In this document: positions 1 through 10,079 of the stretch, one piece after another
How positions within the stretch are numbered: position 1 is the first letter of the stretch
Layout: each line of letters opens with the position of its first letter
Origin: Lithodes maja
Taxonomy: Eukaryota > Arthropoda > Malacostraca > Decapoda > Lithodidae
Length of the DNA stretch: 64,000 nucleotides
Direction: 5' to 3'
NCBI GenBank assembly: GCA_037953745.1
Contig: JBAKBP010010329.1
Location: 1-64,000, forward strand
The notes under the pieces: model-generated
Databases searched by the model: none
Seen by the model: only the letters and a program-made list of their open reading frames with translations
Told to the model about the DNA's origin: nothing
Made by a program: the position numbers and the translations under genes

Positions 1-270
1 ATACTAACCACCCTCATACTACCAACACTGTGTATACTAACCACTCTCATACTACCAACACTGTGTATATTAATCACCCTCATACTACCAACACTGCGTA
101 TACTCACCACCCTCACACTACCAACTCTGTGTATATTAACCACCCTCATACTACCAACATTGTGTATACTAACCACCCTCACACTACCAACACTGTGTAT
201 ACTAACCACCCGTATACTACCAACACTGTGTATACTCACCACCCTCACACTACCAACACTGGGTATGCTC
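1..270. repeat. 33-bp minisatellite
   Basis: About eight tandem units resembling ACTAACCACCCTCATACTAC with length 33 bp. Because 33 is a multiple of three, the plus strand reads as an 11-residue repeat (YTNHPHTTNTV-like) without stops. This is a by-product of the period; no start context or non-repetitive coding sequence flanks it. The array is cut by the window edge. Confidence 0.9.
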
Positions 271-284
271 ACCAACCACCATGA

Positions 285-940
285 CGAGGCAGGGAGTCTC
301 TCTCTTTACCTGTAGCCGGTTTTCTTCTGGCTGATACTAAATGGCGATGTCCACATACTCAGCCATTGCAAAGATTTAGTAGCGATGTACGTTGTTATTT
401 AAGAACATTTGGCATTAGCATGGTGGAAAGACATAGTAGTTTTACATGTATCAATTATGTATCGAAAAATGTGGTGGTAAGGGATGAAATTTACCGCAGG
501 CTGGAAAGAAAAACAGACTGTAGGTGCATACCAAGCTAATATACATGAATAATTGTGAACATTAATAAGGATGCACCTATGTGAGTCATTAACCTATAAA
601 ACCATGCTCAGAAGCATCCGAGATACACTAAAGCATATTTTGTCTAGTTTCTGCTCGATATCAATTGAAATGGGTTTCATCACTATACAGTAAATGCTCC
701 TGCCTATATCTTTCCAGAGGCTATCAATCCTTCTGGATTATTAAGCCAGCACACACTGTAAGTCAAGAATAGCGTCAGGACTGGAGACCCTTTTCGAGAA
801 CTCCAGTCCCTTGTAAGCGACATTGTTATCGTCTCTTGGTCTTCTATCATAGTCAGTGGTGTGGCGCACCCTGATAGTCATGGGACGGGTTTTTAGGTAG
901 CGTGCTGAAACAATCTCCTTAGACATGTGCAAATAATATA
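285..940. other. AT-rich intergenic DNA with one dispersed repeat
   Basis: No gene is seen. The only structure is a segment of about 90 bp at 717-806 that reappears in reverse complement at 19785-19873, so it is a dispersed repeat rather than unique sequence. Confidence 0.6.
717..806 (+). repeat. Dispersed repeat R10, copy 1
   Basis: Runs from GAGGCTATCAATCCTTCTGG to GAGAACTCCAG and matches the reverse complement of 19785-19873 with few mismatches. No coding potential or terminal repeats are visible; it is probably the conserved part of a longer interspersed element. Confidence 0.6.
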
Positions 941-944
941 TAGT

Positions 945-1259
945 TTACACACACAAAAAGGGTAGATATATGGACTCTGTATAAACGAAAATGCACACAC
1001 TTATGCAGGCACAAGAACACAACACATACATCCCAGAACAAACACATATCCACACAAACACACACACACAGACCCAAGAACAAACACATACCCATACTCT
1101 TAAAATACACCCACCCGCAGGCACAAGAACAAACACCAACCCACTCTCGAACACACGCACAGGTACAAGAACTCACACGCACACACACACATAGGCACAA
1201 GAAAAAACACCTACCCACTCTCGAACACACGCACAGGTACAAGAACACACACGCACACA

Positions 1260-1293
<34 letters not shown>

Positions 1294-1330
1294 GGCACAA
1301 GCACAAGAACAAACACACAGACACACGTAG
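945..1330. repeat. CA-rich cryptic microsatellite
   Basis: Interrupted ACAC/GCAC/CAAGAACA sequence, with a pure (CA)n core near 1260-1292. Open frames on both strands here are low-complexity artefacts (Thr/His on plus, Cys/Val on minus). Confidence 0.85.
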
Positions 1331-1436
1331 TTCACACTTACACTCTCGCAGATATTTGTGAAATATATAACACTGCCATTTTTTGCCCTTATGACACTGT
1401 AAAGATTGTAATACATTTAGGTTTGAAAAGAGTAAT

Positions 1437-1541
1437 GTGCCCTTACTAATATATACCTTATAATGGTATGGTGGTATTCAAACAAAATGTACCCTTACTA
1501 ATAATTATACAGTACCTTATAATGGTATAGTGGTATTCAAA
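1437..1541. repeat. Direct duplication of about 45 bp
   Basis: CCCTTACTAATA...TATAATGGTATGGTGGTATTC at 1441-1483 recurs at 1492-1541 with TATAATGGTATAGTGGTATTC. A short tandem duplication in AT-rich DNA; the rest of 1330-1620 shows nothing else. Confidence 0.6.
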
Positions 1542-1619
1542 AAATATATATAATATATGGATAAAAGGGTAAATCATTTATCTATATACCTGGTGTTTTT
1601 TCTTATAACTTTTGTAAAC

Positions 1620-2005
1620 CCTTTTTATACCCTTGAGTTTTCGCCCTGTACCTTCTATTTCACCCCTCTGCTTTCCTTGTAAAACGTTCCCAGCAACAAA
1701 CACTCAGCTTCCAGACAACATCACACTACACACCAAGCATCGCGTACATAATCAAAGAACACACACACCACACATACAAACGCCCTCAGCACTCACTGAA
1801 CACCCCACCCCACCCAAACCCTCCACACACACACACACACACACACATACCACCGCCACCACCTTTGCTCCCCTTTCAACCCTCACTATCAAAACATTGC
1901 TCTTATATTCATTCTCGCACCACCTCACATTCACTTCTTGCTTACCAACACTCACCTCACACCCGCAACACCCCCCTGTCTCTCTCTATCTATCTCTCTC
2001 CTTTA
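1620..2005. repeat. C/A-rich low-complexity tract with (CA)n
   Basis: Strongly pyrimidine/CA-biased, with (CA)n near 1822-1848. Long open frames occur on both strands only because stop codons are rare in such sequence; no domain is visible. Confidence 0.6.
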
Positions 2006-2475
2006 ACTCACATTGCTAACATCATTACTAATACTTTCGCAAACCATTACACCAGTACCACTATAATTTTCACACCATTATCACAACGCATACACAATTA
2101 CACATACACCTTTAATTTACACCAATAGCACAATTACTAACACCTTTGCACACCATAACACCAGCACCACTACAAAAACGCACACCACTATCACAACACA
2201 TACACCTTTAATTCGCACCACTAACACCATTACTTACACCTTCACACACCACTATACCAGCACCACTGCAATGTTCACACCACTATCACAACACATGCAC
2301 ATACAACATTATTTCACACCACTAACACCGTCACACACCACTACACCAGCGCCACTACAATTGTCACACCACTATGACAACACATACACATACACCTTTA
2401 ATTTGCACCACTAACACCATTACTAACACCTTCACACACCACAACACAAGCCCCACTACAATTTTCACACCACCC
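2005..2475. repeat. Degenerate tandem repeat, unit about 85-120 bp
   Basis: About five diverged units, each holding ACACCATTACTAACACCTTC, CACCAGCACCACTACAATTT and CACCACTATCACAACACATA. Unit starts are near 2005, 2128, 2217, 2320 and 2403. No coding claim is made. Confidence 0.65.
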
Positions 2476-2624
2476 TGTGCATACAACGGAAACTCCCTGC
2501 TCTTTTATGAAAATTCCCAAGCATGGAATAATGATCAAGGCCCAGTGCACACCACGACTTTCCACTCCCTTATGCAAAAGAACTGAATTCGTAATCAACC
2601 TACGACCGCACGTAGGTAATTGCT

Positions 2625-2699
2625 TTAAGGGGGCCCACTCGTTTTATATATATATATATATTTATATAATTATATATACCGGTATATATATATATTTTG

Positions 2700-2770
<71 letters not shown>

Positions 2771-3083
2771 TTGTATCCATTCGGCCCCATTCAGCCTACA
2801 GTTTTAAGACGTTTATTACCATCCAGGTGTCAATTTTTCCCACGAGCCAGCATTTTTTGTAAATGTTTTGACAGCAGCCTAAATTTGTAAATTTGTCTAT
2901 CGAAAAATGTCTCCGTTGAAGACGGATTTCTCCTTATAATGCTGGTTCGCTATCTATCGCCATGAAGAAATCAACACCTGGATGGGGCAAAACGTTTTAA
3001 AACAGTAGGCTGGATGGGGCCGAATAGATACAAGCCAGGGAAAGAGAGAAAGGGAGGGAAAAAAGGCAGGTCACCCCCCTTAA
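2625..3083. mobile_element. R2 foldback MITE-like element, copy a
   Basis: Bounded by TTAA (2625-2628 and 3080-3083), with GGGGGCCCACTC at the left and GGTCACCCCCC at the right. The left arm (TTTGTATCCATTCGGCCCCA) is the reverse complement of the right arm (TGGGGCCGAATAGATACAAG), so the element folds on itself. This copy is enlarged by (TA)n at 2646-2694 and (TC)n at 2703-2767. It encodes nothing. The TTAA flanks suggest mobilisation by a piggyBac-type transposase, which is inference. Confidence 0.75.
2645..2767. repeat. (TA)n followed by (TC)n microsatellites
   Basis: Simple repeats inside the left half of R2 copy a. The other R2 copies have short T/C-rich sequence here, so this is a microsatellite expansion of an internal tract. 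Confidence 0.9.
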
Positions 3084-3435
3084 CGCGGAAACAGACTACG
3101 TTTATTTCATATTTGTGTTATCACAGACATTATAAATATTCTGTTAATACACAGTTAGGTATGCGTATGACAAGGGTACTTAATAGTTAATAATTAATCC
3201 TTGTAGAGGTAAATTGATAGTAATTAACTCATGTAGCGTAGGGACGAAAAGGGTAATTATAGCGACCATGATATAATTATCCATTATAATTGTATAGTAA
3301 TAATAAATCCATCTAATATAAGGATAGAAAGCTAAATAATTCTCCTAAACTCTCGTGAACCCAAATATTCTCTTCCTTATCACTGATTCGACCTCTTGTG
3401 GTTATTATGATAATTTACAAAATGAGGATTTTGCA
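3084..3435. other. AT-rich intergenic DNA
   Basis: No open frame of interest, no inverted termini and no tandem repeat seen. Confidence 0.5.
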
Positions 3436-3439
3436 TAAT

Positions 3440-3727
3440 TTTCGACTATATGTTTAGTTTGTCCCTAGGTTAACAAACAAGCCTTCCCAGACTTCCTCCA
3501 AGCTAAGCAAAAGAAATACCTACCCAGACCCCCTTCAAGCTAAATTTGTATATTTGTCCTCTAAGTTTCAGGCTCGCTATCCCTCGCCCTGAACAAATTG
3601 ACACCTGAATTGGGTGAAAAGTCTTATTATCGCTAAACTAAGGGAGTGAAACGTCTTAAGATTTCCAAAGTAATGGAGCGAAACAGTAGAGGTCCAAAAA
3701 GCCTCCCCTTGGACCAAATAGGGTTAA
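3440..3727 (-). mobile_element. R1-related element, subfamily with AAATAGGGTTAA end
   Basis: Reverse orientation relative to R1 at 9754. It keeps the landmarks CAGGCTCGCTATCCCTCGCC and TTGACACCTGAATTGGGTGA and ends GGACCAAATAGGGTTAA. The same subfamily lies at 8022-8286, with fragments at 23745-23819 and 40047-40145. The left boundary is unclear. Confidence 0.6.
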
Positions 3728-3734
3728 AATCTAG

Positions 3735-4985
3735 TGGTCCCAAATATCCTCCCCTTAAACTCCAGCTGTCCCCAATATCCTCCCCCTTAAACTCCAGGTG
3801 TCCCCAATATCCTCCCATGTAAACTCCAGGTGTCCCCAATATCCTCCTCTTAAACTCCAGCTGTCCCCAATATCCTCCCCCTTAAACTCCAGGTGTCCCC
3901 AATATCCTCCCCCTTAAACTCCAGGTGTCCCCAATATCCTCCCATGTAAACTCCAGGTGTCCCCAATATCCTCCCATGTAAACTCCAGGTGTCCCCAATA
4001 TCCTCCCATGTAAACTCCAGGTGTCCCCAATATCCTCCCCTTAAACTCCAGCTGTCCCCAATATCCTCCCCCTTAAACTCCAGGTGTCCCCAATATCCTC
4101 CCCCTTAAACTCCAGGTGTCCCCAATATCCTCCCCTTAAACTCCAGGTGTCCCCAATATCCTCCCCCTTAAACTCCAGGTGTCCCCAATATCCTCCCCTT
4201 AAACTCCAGGTGTCCCCAATATCCTCCCCCTTAAACTCCAGGTGTCCCCAATATCCTCCTCTTAAACTCCAGGTGTCCCCAATATCCTTCCCCTTAAACT
4301 CCAGGTGTCCCCAATATCCTCCCCTTAAACTCCAGGTGTCCCCAATATCCTCCCCCTTAAACTCCAGGTGTCCCCAATATCCTCCTATTTAAACTCCAGG
4401 TGTCCCCAATATCCTCCCCTTAAACTCCAGGTGTCCCCAATATCCTCCCCCTTAAACTCCAGGTGTCCCCAATATCCTCCCCCTTAAACTCCAGGTGTCC
4501 CCAATATCCTCCCCCTTAAACTCCAGGTGTCCCCAATATCCTCCCCTTAAACTCCAGGTGTCGCCAAATATCCTCCCCCTTAAACTCCAGGTATCCAAAA
4601 TATCCTCCCCTTAAACTCCAGCTGTCCCAAATATCGTCCCCTTAAACTCCAGCCGCTCCGAGTACACTCCCCCTTAAACTCCAACTGTCCTAAATATCCC
4701 CCCCTTAAACTCCAGCCACTCCGAATATCCTCCCCCTTAAACTCCAGCTGTCCTAAATATCCTCCCCCTTAAGCTCCAGGTATCCAAAATATCCTCCCCT
4801 TAAACTCCAGCTGTCCCAAATATCGTCCCCTTAAACTCCAGCCGCTCCGAGTACACTCCCCCTTAAACTCCAACTGTCCTAAATATCCCACCCCCTAAAC
4901 TCCAGCCGCTCCGAATATATCCTCCCCCTTAAAGTCCAACCGCTCCGAATACCCTCCCCCTTAAACTCCCGGCGGTCCCAAATAT
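3735..4985. repeat. 31-33 bp minisatellite
   Basis: About 39 tandem copies of a unit like TTAAACTCCAGGTGTCCCCA + ATATCCTCCCC, varying in length through the C run. The first two thirds are very homogeneous. From about 4560 variants appear (GCTGTCCTAAATATC, GCCGCTCCGAGTACAC), and one block of about 150 bp (about 4590-4740 and 4770-4920) seems duplicated as a higher-order unit. Frames through it are artefacts. Confidence 0.95.
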
Positions 4986-5093
4986 TCGCGTTATTAAAAA
5001 AGAAAAACGACGAAACTTGCCGGAAAACAGGAAGGGGCCACAGTTAGCGCCTGTTCAGTTAATTACTCTTGCAATCAACCGGAGAGAAGTGCT

Positions 5094-5096
<3 letters not shown>

Positions 5097-5158
<62 letters not shown>

Positions 5159-5182
5159 GCTGGGAGATCGGGGGGGGGGGGG
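5097..5182. repeat. (GA)n microsatellite plus G run
   Basis: About 30 GA dinucleotides, then GGTGCTGGGAGATC and a run of 13 G. Confidence 0.95.
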
Positions 5183-5513
5183 ATTTTTACCGAAAGTTTG
5201 CAACATTTTCGAGGATATTGCTTTTTGTGTTTTTACCTGGTGCGTATATATTCAATTCAGGTGTGGATAATGGCGCTCTTATTGATTGATCGTTTCTGCC
5301 TGTCACAATACAGTTCAGAAGTACACTCTAGCTATATACTCAATTATATTATATACTCTTCTCATACATTATACATACCATGGATTTGTTTACAGTTCAG
5401 ACCAAACTTAGGTTAAGATATTGAGGTTCTTCATTATTTCTAAGTTTGGCTTGTCAACATGTATTTCAGGAGTACACTGTCAAGACAAGGGCAGTAAAGG
5501 GTAACGATATAGA

Positions 5514-5578
<65 letters not shown>

Positions 5579-5937
5579 ATCGCGAATTCCTTTCCATTAC
5601 ATACAATAATTAATTAACGTTTGAAAGCCCTATAGCCAACTATGAACGCTTATCCAATCATTACAGAACAACAGGTAAATACGCCCCTAATCTTTATCAC
5701 TCCTTAGCTTCTATGTCACCCTTTCTCTTCTTTCACAGTACTATATTTCTCTTTAATTCTCCCTTCCTCCCCCACTGTTCTATTGCAAATTTATATTTGC
5801 CTTTCATTATTTCTCGCTCCCCCTCTCTTCTCTCGTAGGGCAGTTTCTCTCTTTCTCTCTCAGGTTGTATTATATTGCTTATCCAAGCGATATTTAACAG
5901 TTTATGTACCGGCGACTTATTTTTAGATGTATTCTAT
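5183..5937. repeat. Intergenic DNA with (TA)n at 5514-5576
   Basis: A (TA) tract of about 31 units lies at 5514-5576. The rest is AT-rich, then pyrimidine-rich (5690-5870). No gene is supported. Confidence 0.8.
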
Positions 5938-6180
5938 TTATCCCTTTCAGACTCATATGACGCAGAGGTTGCCAGATTAGCAATAAGAAATACAGTTCTC
6001 TCACTCTTATAATTACCTCTCCAAAATTAGTTTTCTGCCCACAGCTAACTCAAAGACAACTGCAGAGGTTGAAGTAACTAAACTAAAGGACTAAAGGTTT
6101 CTAAATACCCCTGATGGTAACAAAGACTTTAAAGTATCCCTAATAGGCTCAAAATCGCGTCATATGTCGGAAGGGGTTAA
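5938..6180. mobile_element. R9 palindromic TTAA element
   Basis: Terminal inverted repeats CCCTTTCAGACTCATATGAC (5942 on) and GTCATATGTCGGAAGGGG (ending 6176) are flanked by TTAT and TTAA. Length about 243 bp; non-coding. The ends resemble R3 (CCC...GGG next to TTAA) and fit a piggyBac-like non-autonomous element by inference. Confidence 0.6.
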
Positions 6181-6204
6181 ACTTAGACGATTTTGTGCAC
6201 CTTA

Positions 6205-6424
6205 GGAAGTCCGGTTTTTTTGTTTTTGTTTTTTCTATGTGAGTTAGGGAGACAAAAGACAAAACTGCCTGTAGCGAGTGCCACCCCCAGAGTTGAAAGA
6301 GTGACAGGGCCAAAATCAAGGGACGTTCGAGCCAAAATGCCTTGGACACACGTAGTTTGAAGCAATTTAAGTCATAGGAAGAAGGAAAGACTGATTCTTG
6401 GAGAGAGTTCCAAAGACCTCAGCA
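6205..6424 (-). mobile_element. LINE-A 3' end fragment
   Basis: The reverse complement matches the last about 200 bp of the LINE at 53334-56645, covering the end of the ORF (WNSLPESVFPSS region), the stop, the short 3' UTR and the A-rich tail (T-rich at 6210-6235). It is severely 5'-truncated and interrupted by a (TA)n tract at its upstream end. Confidence 0.8.
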
Positions 6425-6425
<1 letters not shown>

Positions 6426-6491
<66 letters not shown>

Positions 6492-6562
6492 GAATGGAGG
6501 ATGCCTTTAGGCACATGGACCTTTTTGTTTTATCTGTGTTTTTCATTCCTCCGTTCATTGTC

Positions 6563-6599
<37 letters not shown>

Positions 6600-6610
6600 T
6601 AGATAGATAG
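6426..6610. repeat. (TA)n, then poly(A) and short GATA run
   Basis: (TA)n at 6426-6488, A run at 6567-6597, then GATAGATAGATAGACAG. Confidence 0.9.
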
Positions 6611-6972
6611 ACAGATATAAATAAGCACGTGATCTGAGAGAGGTTACAAAAGGTAAATCAATATAGATATACCCAATAGTCTTATAATTATACGTTTTTC
6701 AGACACTTTTTCTACCCTAGATATGTTGGAGTGTATGGAAGCCCTTTGCCTGTAGACGAACTTTGAGCCGTTCTGTACGTCAGTTTAACGAGTTTGGTTC
6801 ATGTAATACAAAAATAATGATGCATGGGAAGGATTTATGTAAGATAGGGAGATTATGGTTTAATGGGAAGGCTTTAGCTGATGGGCGAGGGGGGAGACTT
6901 ATGGAAAAGGCTCCGGGAGAGTAATGTACATACTTACCTAAATAACTTCATCACACACCGCAACTAAAGCAG
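6611..6972. other. AT-rich intergenic DNA
   Basis: Nothing recognisable found. Confidence 0.5.
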
Positions 6973-7188
6973 TTAACGCCTTCTATACAGATGCCCTCCT
7001 TTTAACTATATGTTGGGGACTATTAGACGATTATATGCAGTTTAAAACAGGGCCTCCATCAATTAACAGGCTTTGAACTCTCTCACTTAACCCTTTATAC
7101 TACCACCAATCCTTCTTAAGCTGCACAAAATCGTCTAAATATAGTTAAACTAATATGAAAAAGACGTCTACGGTACAGAAGGGGTTAT
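6973..7188. mobile_element. R3 palindromic TTAA element, copy a
   Basis: Starts TTAACGCCTTCTATACAG and ends GGTACAGAAGGGGTTAT. The internal half-sites ATTAGACGATTATATGCAGT and its partner GCACAAAATCGTCTAAAT are near-reverse complements, giving a hairpin of about 215 bp. Other copies lie at 12801-13004 and 20007-20221. Non-coding. Confidence 0.7.
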
Positions 7189-7385
7189 AAGCATAGGTTC
7201 CTGTTTGTAAATTGTTGTACTTTGGTTATAACGTAATTGAAGTGCCTTAAATTTGGTAATCAGTATTACACAGGAAAGTACCTGTTCATAACCTGTATAT
7301 TTAGTTCATGAATGATTGAATAAATACTGTGACATAAATGAAATACCTCTATTAAATACCTTAAACCCATCAGCGTGATGGGTTC

Positions 7386-7556
7386 CCGGACATCTCAACC
7401 AGTAGACCCTTTCAACCAGTAGCTCTCAACCAGTGCAAAATCAACCAAGACCAACCAAACCAGTGCCAAAATATAGTACTAACCTAAACTAATCTAACCT
7501 AACCGTATTAGTTGATTTGCTACTGGTTGAAATGGTCTACTGGTTAAGTTGTCCGG
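7386..7556. mobile_element. R7 foldback element with 39-bp arms
   Basis: CCGGACATCTCAACCAGTAG at the left pairs with CTACTGGTTAAGTTGTCCGG at the right; each arm is about 39 nt with few mismatches. The CAACCAGTAG motif is repeated twice within each arm. Only one copy is seen in the window. Confidence 0.6.
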
Positions 7557-8021
7557 TCACAAACGCGATGATGTCTTCTTCACCTTTGATTCTGGCTAAC
7601 ATTAGACGACTTTATGCAGTTTGAAGGACCTATAGTATGGTTCATTGATATATTATTTACCCACTATATGCAGTTAAGAAAAACCTATATTATGGTTTAT
7701 TGACATATTACTTACCCCATTGAGTCCTAACGGATAATAATAAGCAAAGGGAAATAATCCAATGGTAAGCAAAATATGGCAGATATTTTGCTGAAAGGGT
7801 TAATTATATAATACACAAGAACAATATGTGTTCAGTACCTGTAACGTGACGTGCTCAATATTTTGTTCAAGGAATAGTGGAAAAATAAACCAAATGTGAC
7901 ATAAATGAAATACATTAGCACTAGCTGGTCCGAAGTCTTGGAGGATATTATGACATGTTGCTTTTGTTGTTTTTGTGTGTGTTTTTTTTAACATTAATTA
8001 ATGTTTTTCTTAACATGTCTT
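7557..8021. other. AT-rich DNA with degraded R3-like pieces
   Basis: ATTAGACGACTTTATGCAGT (7602 on) and CACTATATGCAGTTAAGAAA (about 7661) are R3 half-sites without clear ends. GTGACATAAATGAAATAC occurs at 7330 and 7898. No gene. Confidence 0.45.
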
Positions 8022-8286
8022 CATGGGTAACTAATACGCCTTCCCAGCATTCCTTCAAACTAATTAATGTTCAGCCAGACCCCCTTAAAGCTAAAATTGT
8101 ATATTTTTCGTTAAATAAATGTTCCGGCCAAAGGCGGTATCACTCACCCCCAAAACACGACACCTGCATGGGGTGAAGCGTCTTATCATCGCCAAACTAA
8201 TCGGATGAAACGTCTTTAATTTTCAAAATAATTGAGCGAAATAGGGAAGGTTCAAAAGAGATCCACAACGGACCAAATAGGGTTAA
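8022..8286 (-). mobile_element. R1-related element, subfamily copy 2
   Basis: Parallel to 3440-3727: ACGACACCTGCATGGGGTGA, GCGTCTTATCATCGCCAAAC and the end GGACCAAATAGGGTTAA. Diverged and non-coding. Confidence 0.55.
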
Positions 8287-8642
8287 CACACAGTACACTT
8301 CGCTTGTACAGTTGCCCAAATAAGTGATGTCGCGGCACCAAGTATATTTCGATCAATAATTGGTATCAGTACTATCTAATCTATAATGTATCGTTTCAAG
8401 TGAGGTATACAAACATGTTCCAATCTTTACACCCTATTCAACATCTGACAGACATTAAAACAACACACAGCGAACAAAACGTAATGACAGCGAAGACACG
8501 ACTTATTTGGCCAACTGTACCCCCTTGGTTTTATCTAACAGTAATCTAGTTGAGCCTGGGTGTAGGAAATCAAGCAACAACAGGTGTAGGTAAGTAGGTC
8601 GCGCAGTTTCCATTTCCTCTGCCTTCACCGAGTCATTATCCC
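8287..8642. repeat. Unit 1 of a local duplication (with MITE insert)
   Basis: ACACACAGTACACTTCGCTTGTA...CCTGGTTTTA and the following about 125 bp (GTAATCTAGTTGAGCCTGGG, CAAGCAACAACAGGTGTAGG) recur at 9027-9186. The second copy lacks the 209-bp insertion at 8309-8517 and therefore shows the empty site. Confidence 0.8.
8309..8517. mobile_element. Tc1/mariner-type MITE with TA duplication
   Basis: 209 bp with terminal inverted repeats CAGTTGCCCAAATAAGT and ACTTATTTGGCCAACTG (one mismatch), flanked by TA at 8307-8308 and 8518-8519. The paralogous segment at about 9047 reads CGCTTGTA directly followed by TCCCCTGG, which is the pre-insertion state. A TA target duplication and this length fit a non-autonomous Tc1/mariner element. 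No transposase is present. Confidence 0.85.
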
Positions 8643-9019
8643 TGGTTAAAGGGAGACTGGCCGTTTGTTTGGTCTATTAATTAATTTATTCATATATTTT
8701 TTTGTTAGTTTCCTCCCTAGACCTCCATCAAGGTTAGAAAAACACCCCCGAGACCCCCCTTTAAGATAAATCTGTAAATTTTTCGGTAGAAAAATTTCTC
8801 GGCCGAAGGCCGGTTCCTCTTAAAATTGCAGGCTCGCTATCGCTCGCCAGGAAATAATCGACACCTAAAGGGTACGAAAGGTCTTAAAACTGACAACACA
8901 ATGGGGCGAAAGGTGTTAAAATCGCCAAACTAATGGGCCGAACGTCTTATAATCTCAAAACTAGTGGGGCTAAACATTAGGGAAAAGGGGGTCCAGAAAA
9001 ACGGTCTGCCTCCCCTTAA
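8643..9019 (-). mobile_element. R1 element, copy a
   Basis: About 377 bp in reverse orientation, starting TTAAAGGGAGACTGGCCG and ending CTGCCTCCCCTTAA. It contains the R1 core in order: TTTTTCGGTAGAAAAATTTC, GGCCGAAGGCCGG hairpin and GGCTCGCTATCGCTCGCC. It lies exactly between the two units of the 8287/9027 duplication. Non-coding. Confidence 0.8.
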
Positions 9020-9026
9020 TACGCTA

Positions 9027-9186
9027 AACACACAGTACACTTCGCTTGTATCCCCTGGTTTTACCTAACAGTAATCTAGTTGAGCCTGGGTGTAGGAAAT
9101 CAAGCAACAACAGGTGTAGGTAAGTAGGTCGACGCACAGTTTCCATTTCCTCCGCCTTCACTGAGTCCATTATCCCCTGGTAATGG
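9027..9186. repeat. Unit 2 of the local duplication (empty site)
   Basis: Near-identical to 8287-8308 plus 8520-8642. It lacks the 209-bp MITE. Differences are few (GTCGACGCACAG for GTCGCGCAG, and a small number of substitutions). Confidence 0.8.
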
Positions 9187-9253
9187 AAGCCTACGAGAGT
9201 TAAGTAACGTACACATGTATACACGATCCCACCAGCACACACAGTCACACACG

Positions 9254-9445
9254 TAATAATAATAATAATAATCTTCTGGTTACTTATATAGCGCCTGTCT
9301 CTCCTCCTTCGAGGATTCGCAAGCGCTTGGCTTTCTTTAGTCTACCAGAGACCATTACCCATCCCCCTTGCTCATGGGGAGATGGTAACCGCCGGCTGTA
9401 TCCCAGAAAAACTTTTCAATCTGAGCGGGGATTGAACGCGAGACC
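9254..9445 (-). mobile_element. tRNA-derived SINE, head-truncated copy
   Basis: On the minus strand it ends in (ATT)n (plus strand (AAT)n at 9254-9273), preceded by GTAACCAGAAG. It matches 39252-39500 (CCATTACCCATCCCCCTTGC, TTTTCAATCTGAG, GGGATTGAACGCGAGAC). The B-box-like GCGTTCAATCC is kept but the tRNA-like 5' head is missing. Confidence 0.7.
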
Positions 9446-9753
9446 TTCACGAGACGTACACACACACAACCATCTACCTTAATGCATTAGCGTGTGGAGT
9501 GAATGGGGTCTAGGGGATGTTTTTTGAAGCTTGATGGAGGTCTGGGAAGGAAACTATAAAATATTTAGAGGATAAATATATTAGCAAATATATAGCCCTT
9601 TTACAATGTGTAGTTTATTAGGGATATTTTATGTACCGACGTTTCAGGGCCATTTTTTGGAGCTCTGAATAAAAATAATTATGTTTTTTTACTATTTTGG
9701 TAATTTTATAGAAATGTATATTTAACTTCTTCCCTCCACAGGCCTCCGTCGAC
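9446..9753. other. AT-rich DNA with an R1 end fragment
   Basis: GAAGCTTGATGGAGGTCTGG (about 9526) is the right-end segment of R1. The remainder is AT-rich with no gene. Confidence 0.5.
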
Positions 9754-10079
9754 TTAAGGGGAGATATCCACTTGAGGGATTTTTTTCTTGACCCCTTTCT
9801 CCCTCATGTTTAGCCCCATTGCTTTTGATATTATAAAATGTTTGCCCCATTAGTTTAGCGATTTTAAGAACTTTCACCCCATATTAAGACCTTTCGTGCC
9901 ATTTAGGTGTCGATTTTATCCTGGCGAGCGATAGCGAGCCTGTAATTTAAGAGGAACCGGCCTTCGGCCGGGACATTTTTCTACCGAAAATTGTACAAAT
10001 TTATCTTGAAAGGGACTCAAGGGGGTGTAATTTTAAGGTTGATGGAGGTCTAGGGAACAAACTAAATACCTCCCCTTAA
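9754..10079 (+). mobile_element. R1 element, copy b (reference orientation)
   Basis: 326 bp between TTAA at 9754-9757 and 10076-10079. Ends are TTAAGGGGAG and CTCCCCTTAA, a perfect 10-bp inverted pair. Internally: GGTGTCGATTTTATCCTGGC, GCGAGCGATAGCGAGCC, the perfect hairpin CCGGCC-TTC-GGCCGG (9957-9971), ATTTTTCTACCGAAAATTG, then GTTGATGGAGGTCTAGGGAA. No ORF. The right TTAA is also the left TTAA of an R3 element. Confidence 0.85.

Noticed and set aside
1..284. 84-codon Thr/His-rich protein
   Set aside because: Read-through of a 33-bp minisatellite.
3735..4985. CRISPR-like array
   Set aside because: The 31-bp units are contiguous without unique spacers; the context is eukaryotic.
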